NCBI GenBank assembly: GCA_030549335.1
Contig: CM060189.1
Span: 33,627,001 to 33,691,000 of the forward strand
Direction of reading: 5' to 3'
Length of the DNA stretch: 64,000 nucleotides
From: Pontederia crassipes
Taxonomy: Eukaryota > Streptophyta > Magnoliopsida > Commelinales > Pontederiaceae
Positions 25,001-35,620 of this stretch are shown here, one piece after another (positions within the stretch are counted from its first letter, which is position 1; every line of letters begins with the position of its first letter). A program made the translations under genes and the position numbers. The notes under the pieces were generated by a model, which saw only the letters and a list, made by a program, of their open reading frames with translations, searched no databases and was not told where the DNA came from.

Positions 25001-27593
25001 GTGAAATTGCCAAAACAGCACCTTTAGAAAACCATTATTACCAACTCTCCTTAACTTATCAGATTCCTGCACTGGGAATCTTGGCTTTTCGCCATATTGT
25101 GAAGATTTTTTTAGAGGATCCACCCTTTTAACATTCTTCTTGGTTTGCTTATTGCGCCAGGAATAATCATCATGATCCCCTTGTGAAGACTTTCGACTGA
25201 TGGTAGAAGAATGACGAAGAAATTGTGACTTATCACAATTTTGACTTGTTGAAGAGGCAAAAGGATTATCTCGATGTCCAAAGTTTCCTGGTAAGATAGT
25301 TGAACTTGACTGATTGACTGGTGACGGCTGGTGACCAGGTGGACAGTCACAGGCCTCTGCCCTTACAGAATGCATTGCAAAATTTAAGAAAATTGAAGAA
25401 TCAGAACCCTTGGGTTGGTTGTTATGTCTTCTGAAAGTCTTTTCCCCTTCTTCAACATCAGGGCTACATATTGAAATATTAGATAAGTCATTAGCTTTAT
25501 CAGGAGTATAAATAACACGACAAGGATTTTGAAGTATACCCTGTGTTCAGGATGAGTGTATCTCCAATACGATTGACAGCAATTGATAACTGCGCCTTGG
25601 AATAAGGTATTTTGAAAATCTGTTTCAGAATATCAGCAGAAGCTACCACATCTAGTTCATCGCCACATTCAGCTAGACCAGATACAGCAAGAGCCTCACA
25701 TTTCCTAAATAAATTTTGGCTAACAGAACTATCTTCACAATGAAATTCTGAAGCCATAGATGGCAAAATATCAGCACATGTAAGCTATAAATGCCAAAAA
25801 ACAAAGAAAAATGGTCATAATAAGATGGAAAATCAAAATAAAAGCTCAGACAAGGAAGGATTAAATATGCATCTCTTGTAGTTTCCAAACTTAACTTCAT
25901 CTTCATGGACAAGCCTTCTCTCTATGACAAACCACTCTAAATAATGCATCCCCGATATTACACAAGACTGCATCGTTACAGTTACCTTTAAATTCATATT
26001 ACAATTTAATAAGACCTAAGATGTCAACTGTACAGAATCCTACTTAGCATAAAACTACAGTTCTCTGCAAAACTGCAGCATAAAACTATAGTTCTCGGTA
26101 AAACTGTCGACCTAGTTTTTGATAAATAGAAACTTGGGTGCCTTGATCAACTTCCTCACATCTATACAATTGGACTGCATGTAGGACAGTGACCAAGTTT
26201 ATTGAGTTCCACATTTCAAGATTTTATTATTAATGATTGAAGCAAGTTATATACAAACATTTTCAATAGGGCTCATTGGTTTCTCTTCATTGTGGCTTAT
26301 CATAGACCGCTAGGACGGCTTCAGAAACTCAGCTCACCTGATATACATAATAAGTTGCTCTATTTACAGGAAGTTCATGATTTAGTCCATATCCAAATAA
26401 TACAATGATGAATTGATCTCGATTTACAATACTACTACTACTCTGGAAAGTCGTGCTAGTTTGATACGGAGGCAATTATGACATCCCTTAGTATGTTCAA
26501 TCACTCCTTACAATTAATGTCCTTGATTGATTATTATCATGCAATTAATTAACCCATCTCTCTCTCACACACACGTGCGCGCGCGCGCGCACGCGCACGC
26601 ACACACAGAGTAAAATAATTTGCCATTATTTGGTATTTATCAGTCAATTTGACTATTTTACACCGGGGTATATAACCATGATGATGAAATGTTGACTTCA
26701 ATTAACCTCATTTGCACACCTTCTAAGCTACCAGTTCAATGTTTGCTAAACAATCTGTTTGTAATGGGGACGAGTTAATTAACTTTCCGTTTACATCCCA
26801 GCATCCTAGGGATTTGCACTCGTAAAGATTTAATAGAAGACCACTTCTGGTGTCTACCCTCAAAAAGGTTTAGCTTCTTCGTCAACAGGAGTAAGGTTAA
26901 CAATGACAATGATAACTCATTCAACTCCCTCTGACCGACAGACAACCATACACCTCTTATCATCAAGATTACATCCGCTGCATATGCAAATTCATTCTTT
27001 TAGAAACCCATAACTGTCGCAGCAGAAAATCACATTGGCAACGACCAGAGTAACTACTAATTATCCAACTAGCAAAATCAAATCTAAAGGGCTTCCTAAC
27101 TACAACAACACAACCATTCGACCAGAGTAAGGACGGACAGATAAACCAAGGACGCGCGCAAGCTGGATAAGAGATGAACCATCAATAGGGAAAACACGCA
27201 CCTTCGCTGGTCTTCGCGGTAGCAGGGAAGACCTTCCCAGGCAAGTTGGGCAGAACAGGGAGGGCGTTGAGATCAGTCTCCGCCGGAAGCATCTGGTACC
27301 GCGGCGGCGCCCCAATCCTGCAGAAAATCGCAGAGAAATGAGGAAAGCTTCAAGGGAAACAATAACATCGAGCGAGGGAGGGAGGGCAGGGGAGACGAAG
27401 AGGGAGACTGAGAAAGAGATTGGAGTAGGCACGTGTGAGGCGACGGGAGCAGCGGAGCGGGCTGGAAGAGGGGGAAAGCTGCGGCGGAGTCGGTAGGCAC
27501 AGGGAGGGTGCCGCAGAGGAAGCCGAGGGGCGCCGTGGGCTTGGCGATCTCCATCTTGCCGACGCATTCCAGGTCTCCGGGGCCTCCCGCCAT
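19034..27593 (-). CDS. Plant EDRF1-like protein (erythroid differentiation-related factor 1 family, TPR)
   Basis: Nine exons, minus strand: 27593-27433, 27317-27202, 25747-25540, 25430-24908, 24833-24582, 24447-24256, 24172-24098, 23983-21497, 19336-19034. All join in frame with GT..AG introns to 1438 residues, about the usual plant length. Diagnostic stretches include PPRYQMLPAETDLN (exon 2), KCEALAVSGL (exon 3), LFWQFHNFRMLLGSDLLLFS (exon 4), WLDNVIASVPELAICYHQNG (exon 5) and DSLFSLGTLLYRVAHRLSLS (exon 6). Exon 8 carries the acidic linker, a Cys-rich patch (CCTCGDKDCIEVC, about residues 696-708), TPR-like helices (about 720-760 and later) and a second Cys cluster (CSTCSLMNCSC). In animals EDRF1 affects globin and haem gene expression; the plant role is poorly defined. 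Odd: the exon 4 acceptor is unusual (see findings). It could also be mis-joined at exons 2-3, where the intron is 1.45 kb. Confidence 0.9.
26563..26608. repeat. Alternating CA/CG tract with Z-DNA potential
   Basis: An uninterrupted alternating purine-pyrimidine run of about 42 bp: CACACACACGTG, then (GC)n, then GCACGC-type and CACACACAG. Long CG/CA alternation is the classic left-handed DNA former. It lies in intron 2 of the EDRF1-like gene. Confidence 0.85.
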
Positions 27594-27779
27594 GGAAGAC
27601 GACGAGAGGAAGCTTTCCCTTTCCCTATTATCGTCGATCGTCTTCTCGATCCGCACAGCGGAATGTTTCTGTCCGTTCGCAGGGGAGGCGGACGGAGAAG
27701 GTCGAGTTCGAGATGCTTCTCGGCAAATTTGATCTCCGGAGGCGCATCGAAATTACTTGGCATGAGAATAATAGACACG
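27594..27779 (-). promoter_or_regulatory. 5' leader and residual proximal promoter of the EDRF1-like gene
   Basis: GC-rich sequence directly before the ATG at 27593, bounded upstream by a T15 run that probably marks the poly(A) end of a LINE. Only about 190 bp of non-transposon sequence remains before the start codon. No TATA box was found. The role is inferred from position. Confidence 0.5.
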
Positions 27780-30700
27780 GTTTTTTTTTTTTTTTGCGGT
27801 TTGATTATTATTGTATTTTATTATTCCATCGTATTTTATTGATCGCCGTAACCGCATAAACAGTAAGAACTTTATTCCAGCTAAAAAAGTAGAAAAAGTT
27901 ATATATTTGGAATCTTAATTGAAATCTGGATTATTTTTTATATAAGAAATAAAATTACTCATTGGTAATTTAAATTAGGAAGCCCGATGAGCCGACCATG
28001 AAAGAGGACGGTATGGTTTTTTTAAAAGGAAGACAGCAAAATGTGTAAAATAATGTGTGTTTACTTTCTTATTACAACATGAGATCTTATAGTTGGCAAG
28101 AAATGGAAGTAAGCTTTTGATGTCTAAAATTATTTGTCGGATACATCGAGAGGGTTCCTTTGCGTCCTTAATGGCATTCACGAGCATTTGTGAATTAGAT
28201 TTAATATGCATTGATGGAGTACCCATTTGAATGTAGCATTTGACACCTTCAAGCATAATTCGATTTCAACTTCCAGCGCAATTCGACATTTTCTAACAAT
28301 CACACCTGCAGCAAAAAAGGAGAGATCATGAGAGCGACAGATGAAATCATGCCTCCAGACTCCCCGCAAGACATCAGTATTCAGTTTTGTCCACCCCACA
28401 AACAAGAGCTCCCATCTGGCCAAGGAAGGGCCATGGAGGGGTGAATTGCCTTAGGACTTGGCAACTAACATGTTCATTATACGTGGACAGACCGACTTGC
28501 CATCTTAGATCTAAACATTGTCTCATTCCTTGCATATCATATGCTCCAGAAACAGGCAACAAGAAGAGATCTCAACTTTATTTTTGAACTAGGTATCAGA
28601 GCAAACCCCTCATTCAACCAGGAACCATCAGGCCAGTTGAGACAACGGTTCAAAATTAAACTTGAGTTCAATTTGAACAATAGATCATAAATGCAAAACG
28701 AAAGGAACATAAATGATAGATGGTCGATAGTTTCTATATGAATGCCACAAAACTTGTAAGATAAGTTACTAGAAGGAATAAAACAAAGTATAATGTCAGA
28801 AGTGGGGAACCTCTTGTGTAATAATTTTCAAAGGAAGACTTTTATTTTTGGAGCAGTGCTAAGCAGCCAAAGTGATTTCAAAATAGTTGTCCAAGCGAGT
28901 GTTAACTCCAGGATGGCCTTCCAGGCAAAGATGACGGTAAAGAGATGTCCACAATGAATCTATAAACAGAGTTATCTTTAGCAGCCCCTTGGGTATCCAT
29001 CACCCAAAGATAAGTAAATAGATAGAATGCAATTCATCAAGTCATGTCCAAATATTTCCGTTAGTAAATTAGATTTCTAGTATTTATCACTGATGAATTC
29101 TTTAACCATCATATTGTTTGATATCATATTAACATTTATATAAGTGGGCTTCCAAGCAAAAGGCACAAAAAAGATTCATGGCTCCTGAAGTTTTTTTCCA
29201 CCCCATATGAACAATAATACCAAGCTTGATGATGTCTAGGGTATTCAGGATTGCTTTCCAACACCAAGTAAAGGATCTAGGGGAATTGGTCAAGGATCAT
29301 GGATGGATATTTCCATATTTGTATCTAACTAGCTACACCCAATGAGTATTTTTTATTATTTAACATGTCTAGTGTTCTTTTGGTAAGCAGAGATGTTTAG
29401 ATATGCTTCAGGTTTTCAATCCCCAAACTCCACAGACTTTGGGCATTTGGATATATTACCACTTTAAAAAGTGTGTACCATGTTTTCCACCATCAAGATT
29501 CCAAAAGAAAGACCTATTGTGCTTTTTGATAGCACTGATAATGCCATTAGCAATGAAGGAGGAACTAAAAGCATATACAAGAATAGAATTGATTACAAAA
29601 TTGATGAGAACTGCTTTATCAACTCGGTTTAGCAACATTTGTTTCCATTCGGATAATCTTTTTGTGATTTTGTTCATAATTATTTTTTGTGATTTAGTTG
29701 GCATGTATTTGTAAGATATATGAACTCTAAGATAAGAGAAATTGTATGAACCAATTTTAAAGTTAAGAATGTTTTGTATTGAATGTTTCCTAATGGGGGC
29801 CAATTTAGGAGGAAAGAAGATTTCTGATTTGGCATAATTTACCTTCTGATTAGTCATGATTTCATATTCTTTAAAGACTTTTTTTAAGGCAATGCAGTTT
29901 GGTTTAATGGCAGCAAGGCATATGAAGAGATCATCTGCATACGTTAGATGGCTTAACTTGAATGTGTTTATAGAATATGGAATTAGGGGGCCGATGTTGA
30001 CTTGATGATTGATTAATGAAGTAAGCACCTAGGAAACCAAGATAAATATGTAAGGGGAGATAGGGCCCCCTGTCTAACACCCCTGTAACTGATGAAGGGG
30101 TGAGAGGCAAATCCATTGATATTGCGGGTGAAGATAAGGGACTTGATGTAAGTGAGAATCCAAGAAATAAAGATGGGGGAAGTCAATTTTCTTGAGAATG
30201 ATTTCAACAGTAGTGATACCTTGTCGAAAACTTTTTTCATGTCCACCTTAAGCATTAAGAATTTCTTCCTACCTTTAACAATGGAATGGGTGATTTCTTA
30301 AGCAATAATGATGTTGTCTTGGATAGATCTTTATGAGATAAAGATAGATTGACATTGGTTAATTAGACTGTCTAAAGTTGAATTTATTCTTTGTTCTAGG
30401 ACCTTAGAAGTAACCCTATATAACACATTATAGAGGGAGATTAGTCTAAAGTCAGATACCTTTGAAGGAAAATCTTTCTTAGGTATAAAAACTAAGGCAG
30501 TTTGTGTTCAGTCTTTGGGCAGAGTATTTGTGGTTAGTGCATTTCTAATATGGTGACAGATGTCAGTGCTAATGAGATCCCAGTAATTTTCGTAGAATTC
30601 AATAGTAGACCCATCAAATCCTAGAGCTTTACTTAACCCCAAACTCCAAAGACAGACCCTGATTTCAATTAGTAATTGGTGAGGCCAGGGATTCAGATCT

Positions 30701-33050
30701 CCAGAGGTCTTGATAATATTTAACAAAGATATTCTTTATCAATGTTTCATCAGTTAGTACTTGTCCCTCATTGGAGATGAGTTATGCTTTGACCTGATAA
30801 TGGTAGACATATGAATTTTTTTTGTGTTTTTATCCCCATGGTTCAACCAATTTACCATTGACTTAGTCCACCATTTGATACTAATTTGTCATAAGCTAGA
30901 TGTCTATTGTAGGCAACCTTAAGTGTGAGTAATTCATGATTAGTAAGGCCACAAAGTTCATCCTTGTGTTCTATGTAGGAGGTGAGTTCTTGTGCTTCCC
31001 TAGCTTTGTCTTCTAGTCCGCCAAGCTCATTCTTATTCCATTGTATGACCTCATACTTGATACGAGTCAGTGTTACTTAGGGGAACATTGGGAGTGGTGA
31101 GCACACACACGTTTAACTATCTCCCTAGGTTTCTCATAATCAAATCAGAATGTCTCATATTTGAATTATTTAGGTTTCCTAACAAGGTATTCGGTTGACA
31201 TGAAGATAGGAGAGTGATTAGAGGCGGAGCGGGGTAAAGTCTGCAAAATGATTTCAGGGTAGGACATGAGCCACTAATTGTTTACCAGCAGATGATCTAA
31301 CCTGCATAAAATTCTGGCATTACCGGAATGGTTATTGCACCATGTGTATCTAGTCCCATGAGGGTTAATATCTGTAAGCCCTTGAGTGTCAATAAGATCT
31401 CTGAGGATAAGAGGACAAGAATGGATTTTGTTAATTTAAAGGTTGATCCCCCTCGCCGCCACCCCCCATTTGAAGGATTGACTAAGGAGTTGAAGTCGCC
31501 GACGATGGCCCATGGGATTTCGGCTATATTAAAGTTACACAATTGAGATCAAAGGTTCATGAGAACAATAAGAAGAGTTCTCGCAAGATACACAACAAGA
31601 GGAAAGATGTATTATTGTGAGACAAAACAACATGCATAACTTGAGGTAAGACAAAGAATGGTGTCACTTGGATGTCAATTCCCGAGGCCTAGTACCGATA
31701 TGAAAATGTTTTGCTTCAGGCACGCCCCAGACGATAGATGACCTCTCAGACTCTCGGTGATTGGTGTGTGTCTCCAGAAGAACCAGAATGACAAGTTTAT
31801 TCTTCTTAAGCATCTCCGAAAAGTGGTCCCTGACTTTGCTTCGATCCACCCCCCGGTAGTTCCAGCTTATAATCCTCATTTGGCCCCGTCAATGAGGCCA
31901 AAGCGCCATCTTGCGATGGCAAAGACATCCGTGAGTCCATTAATGTAGATGGAGTGCTTTCTTACCTCAAGGGGTTTCTTCGGTGCGGGTCATCGCGCCT
32001 GGATGTTCGGGGGATGCACATGTGTTGCTCGACGTCTCCAAGGTGATGCTGGGGGCTCCAGCTATTGGTGAGCGAGAAAGTCAGAATCCGGGGCTTCCTC
32101 GTCAAAGATCACCGATGAAGCATTCCCTTGTTCCCTATCTGACAGTGTGAAGACTAATAGCACCTATTGAACCATCTCTTGATGTTAATTTTGCAGGTCT
32201 GTGGTAGGAAGGGAAGTCTTAGCAAGATGTTTTCGAGTGAGGGAGGCCGATGGAAGGTTAGAGCTCCGCGCCAACAACCTCAATTAAAACCCTAAGGGAG
32301 GAACCCCTTCAAAGCCATTCGGGGTCAAGTGAGCGGTGGTTGATAAATCATTGTTACTATGTAGGAGCGCACGTGAATGTCATCCGAGCCGTCCACATAG
32401 GAAGGGTCAGAGCCGTTAGATGGTGTTGTATCCGACCGTTGCATCACTAGAGGTATGGAGCCATTGGCGTACAATCCGACGACTACCGTCGTATCTTCCT
32501 AGAGGCCGTTAAGGTCGGGGATGATCGCCTTTGTCCTCGCCGGCAGAGGCATGTGGTGCATGATCAGCTACTGAGAAATAGGAGAATCTTGGTTTGGATG
32601 ATGAGGCAAGCTACCTGATGGTGCTTGGAGCCATGCTCCGAACAATAGAACTGCCCTCAATTGAGTCGGTGCCGTGGAAGATGATGGTAGCACGGAGCAA
32701 GATTCTAGTCGATGGCCAGGGATGTCGCACTTGAAATAGAGGATCGACATTCCCTCGTACATAACTCTCTGAAAGTACCTTTTACCATTAGTATTACGCA
32801 CCCAAGTTCCTTGCTTCACTAGCAATGATCGGTCGAGGTCAATGCAGATTCTAGCATGGTCGCAGTCATCGAACAGGTTGTCGATGCGCAAAGGCGTGTC
32901 GAATTGCTTGGCAATGCGAACGACGATGCTCGTACTACGTAACTCCAAGGGAAGGCCTGAGAGACGAATCCAGCAGGGAGCGAACGAGATGAGCTCCTCC
33001 TCTGATCGGAAGAATGGACGTGGGATGGAAACATTCAGGATGTGGCCAAC
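27780..33050 (-). mobile_element. Degenerate L1-type LINE (non-LTR retrotransposon)
   Basis: Minus strand, broken by stops and frameshifts. Order: ORF1 remnant (about 33034-32568), a DUF4283-like segment followed by a zinc knuckle with CDIPGHRLESC; AP endonuclease start (31879-31664, MRIISWNYRGVDRSK) and middle (31542-31297, IPWAIVGDFNSLV); reverse transcriptase (about 30730-29456, with VDMKKVFDKVS near 30250 and YADDL near 29940); RNase H-like 3' part (about 28450-27975, with SNSQMLVNAIKDAKEPSRCI). Downstream are AATAAA motifs (minus strand, near 27840) and an A15 run (27795-27781), the likely 3' end. No flanking duplication was found. This accounts for all minus-strand frames between 28 and 33 kb. 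Confidence 0.88.
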
Positions 33051-33414
33051 TGTTGTCCACAGGCCGTCGGTAAGTACCTACATATGGTCAACATTAGATG
33101 AAAACGTAAACATGATGTGAAAGTTCAGATGACAAAAATGTAAACGTACCTGAATGATTCGCAAAGAGCAGAGAGCTTCTAGATGTTCAGAAGCTCATGT
33201 CGTAGAGCGTTCACAGAGGCGCCATCGCCAGAGAACCTGACAATGAGACAGTTTTGTAGTTCTTCCATTTGGCTTCTAACATCTTCGATCAGAATTTCAA
33301 CTTCGTCTATGACTGATTCTTTAATGCTACACATTTGATTCGATGACATTGATGGTGGCGCACGGCCACGCGGATTCTTCCTGACAATATTCGGTAATCC
33401 ACTCCGATGTCAAT
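33051..33414. other. Sequence between the LINE and a solo LTR
   Basis: May be the 5' part of the LINE (a CATTTGGCTTCTAACATC stretch and a GATTCGATGACATTG stretch look like degenerate ORF1 start or leader). No gene seen. Confidence 0.35.
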
Positions 33415-34435
33415 TGTAGGATCAAAAGCACCAAAGGGGGTGAATTGATTTTTTCAAATCTTTTCTTGAAATCAATTTCAAAAAAATCAATAAAACTGAC
33501 CACAAACAAATAACGGTAAGGAATGAGTGAGAGATAAGGATCAAACAAAATGAGACACAATGTGTTGATGAGGTTCGACCACAACTCTTTGGCCTACGTC
33601 TCTGCTCTGACTTTTCATTCTCGAGACCATCAGAGAACCACTATCTTTATTGTTTCTTGTAGGAGAGAATAACCTTCTTTACACCAGACACATTTTTCTC
33701 CGCTCGAGAGGCAAGGCACAACTCTTTTTACAAAGAGCTCTCAACTTCACTAGATCAGAAACAATGATTCCCTTTAACTCTCTTCTTTTACATAATATTT
33801 TTACACTCAAAGCTTAGAAGAAAAAGGAATGAATTTGCAACTTTTGGGCTTAAGAATTTGAAATGAGCTTTGGAATGATTTTGCTTGCTTGATTATTTTT
33901 TCTTCAAGCTCGGGCACTCTTTTTATAGGTTTCTACATGTTTTTATGTCATCCAAACGATCTTGTATAATCTTCTTTTTAAAAATAGTCATTACTGTTCA
34001 TTTGTCTCTCTAACGATCGATCGCATTAATGGGTCGATTGACCGGTCAATAAGACTGTTGCGCATTTCTCTCTCTTGTAGCGTTGATCGATGATTGGCAT
34101 GGTCTTGACATTTTTGGAATTCATCTCTACGCTGATCAGTCGACCGGACCGTCGATCGGCATAGTTTCGTCATTTCTTGAATGCGCCTTTGAGTTGATCG
34201 GTCGACCAATGCAATGACCAGGCATAGTCTTGACATTTTTCCGCTTCATAGCTATCGTCCGATCGGCCTGGTTGGTCGACCAGTCGCGTACATAACTTTT
34301 TTTCTTCATCGTTTAATTTAATGATTTCTTCTACAAATGTACTCATATCATTCTTACACATGCATTGTCATCATTTAAACATAGATTAATACTTTTATGT
34401 CCAATTTAATTTGTTATCATCAAAACATATGATTC
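33415..34435 (+). repeat. Probable solo LTR (about 1.02 kb) with internal tandem units
   Basis: It starts TGTAGGATCAAAAGCACCAA followed by GGGGGTGAATTG, a start I know from long copia-type LTRs of many plants, and ends ATATGATTCA. Flanking 5-mers TCAAT (33410-33414) and ACAAT (34436-34440) differ by one base and may be the target duplication. No internal retrotransposon domains adjoin it. It carries 62-64 bp tandem units rich in GATCG/CGACC near 34096-34290. Confidence 0.5.
34096..34290. repeat. Three tandem 62-64 bp units with GATCG palindromes
   Basis: Units start GGCATGGTCTTGAC (34096), GGCATAGTTTCGTC (34158) and GGCATAGTCTTGAC (34222). Each ends in a GTCGACC or GATCGG-type palindromic block. 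A more diverged unit may precede them near 34030. Confidence 0.65.
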
Positions 34436-35620
34436 AACAATAACGATAAAATTTGTAGTTTTCAAAACATATGCATACCATATATTGCTATAGAACTTAT
34501 GCCAAACAAGTTTATCCAAACAAGTTTGAGTATTCAATTAATATTGCTTGTAGATGTGTCTCTCATGAAAAAAGCAAAAAATCAATTTGAAGTAAAAGTA
34601 TCATTTTGCCCACATAAAATACAAAAATTATCTTATTTTAATATTTGAGTTATATTATAGTTATTAATGAAGTTTATCATCATAATTCAGTGAACTTGCC
34701 TATTATTGTAAATAAATTTGGAGTGTTTTGTAGCCTCATATCCATAAATGATTATCACATACACATATCTTATGATTGCAATTTGCTCATATTTGAACTT
34801 AATGATCATAATAAACACCTTAGTATAATTTGTTTGTGAGGATTTGTGCTATCATATGAGCTTTGAGTGTATGATTTTAATATACCATCTTAATAATTTT
34901 CTTCAAAAAAAATATAACAATGTAAAATATCAATAAAATTTAACGATTTTGCCTTTTAATCCAATAAATTAATAGACCAAATTTGATTTCAGAAAAATAA
35001 AGCCTGTTTTCTTATTCAATAAATAAAAATTTAGGACATCCTTGTGCAACAAACATCAAAGTTTAAACTTCAATATTTAAACCAAACACAAACTAGAAAC
35101 AATGAGGCAAAATTAACTAGTCCACGAAAATTAGCATTTTCAAACTATATGCTACCTTAAAGACTAAAAAGCTTAATGACATTATTATGCATATAACAAG
35201 GATAACTTTGGAGCGTAAATTCAAAAAAGTCTTGGACATGTAAACTCACTATTAAGATCTATGATGCAATGATTATTCATGGTATTGAAATACTTAAATC
35301 TTATTTTTATCATAAGTGGCTCTCCATGTGTAAACTATAACTCTCTTTGGATAATCCCATTTGGTGAAGCATATAATGGCAAATCGAATCTTTGAAAGAT
35401 AACCCATAAAGATAGAAGCCTCCTTTTTATTTCTCTTGAGCTATTGTCCCCGGAGAGTCACGAAGATCTTGCTACATGACTACAAAGATTCTTTCTAGGT
35501 CCGCTCTTCTGTATCTTTCGACTGAGATTGATTACTTTCCATATGCACCAATTCTTGATCTCATTTGTCCCAGTGCCTAGAGATGTCTTAGTAGTGTGCA
35601 ACAGTCCAGTCTCGACAACT
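34436..35620. other. Intergenic region, includes the DAR GTPase 3' UTR
   Basis: AT-rich with no gene seen. The portion close to 35620 is less AT-rich and likely contains the 3' UTR of the minus-strand GTPase gene. Confidence 0.45.

Noticed and set aside
27435-27842. Plus-strand frames of 135 and 74 residues over EDRF1-like exon 1
   Set aside because: Shadows of a GC-rich first exon; the minus-strand exons splice in frame to a recognisable protein.
28000-33050. Set of separate small minus-strand genes
   Set aside because: Together they follow the ORF1-endonuclease-RT-RNase H order of one broken LINE.
34096-34290. Possible CRISPR-like regular repeats
   Set aside because: Units are contiguous tandem copies with no unique spacers, in a plant genome within an LTR.
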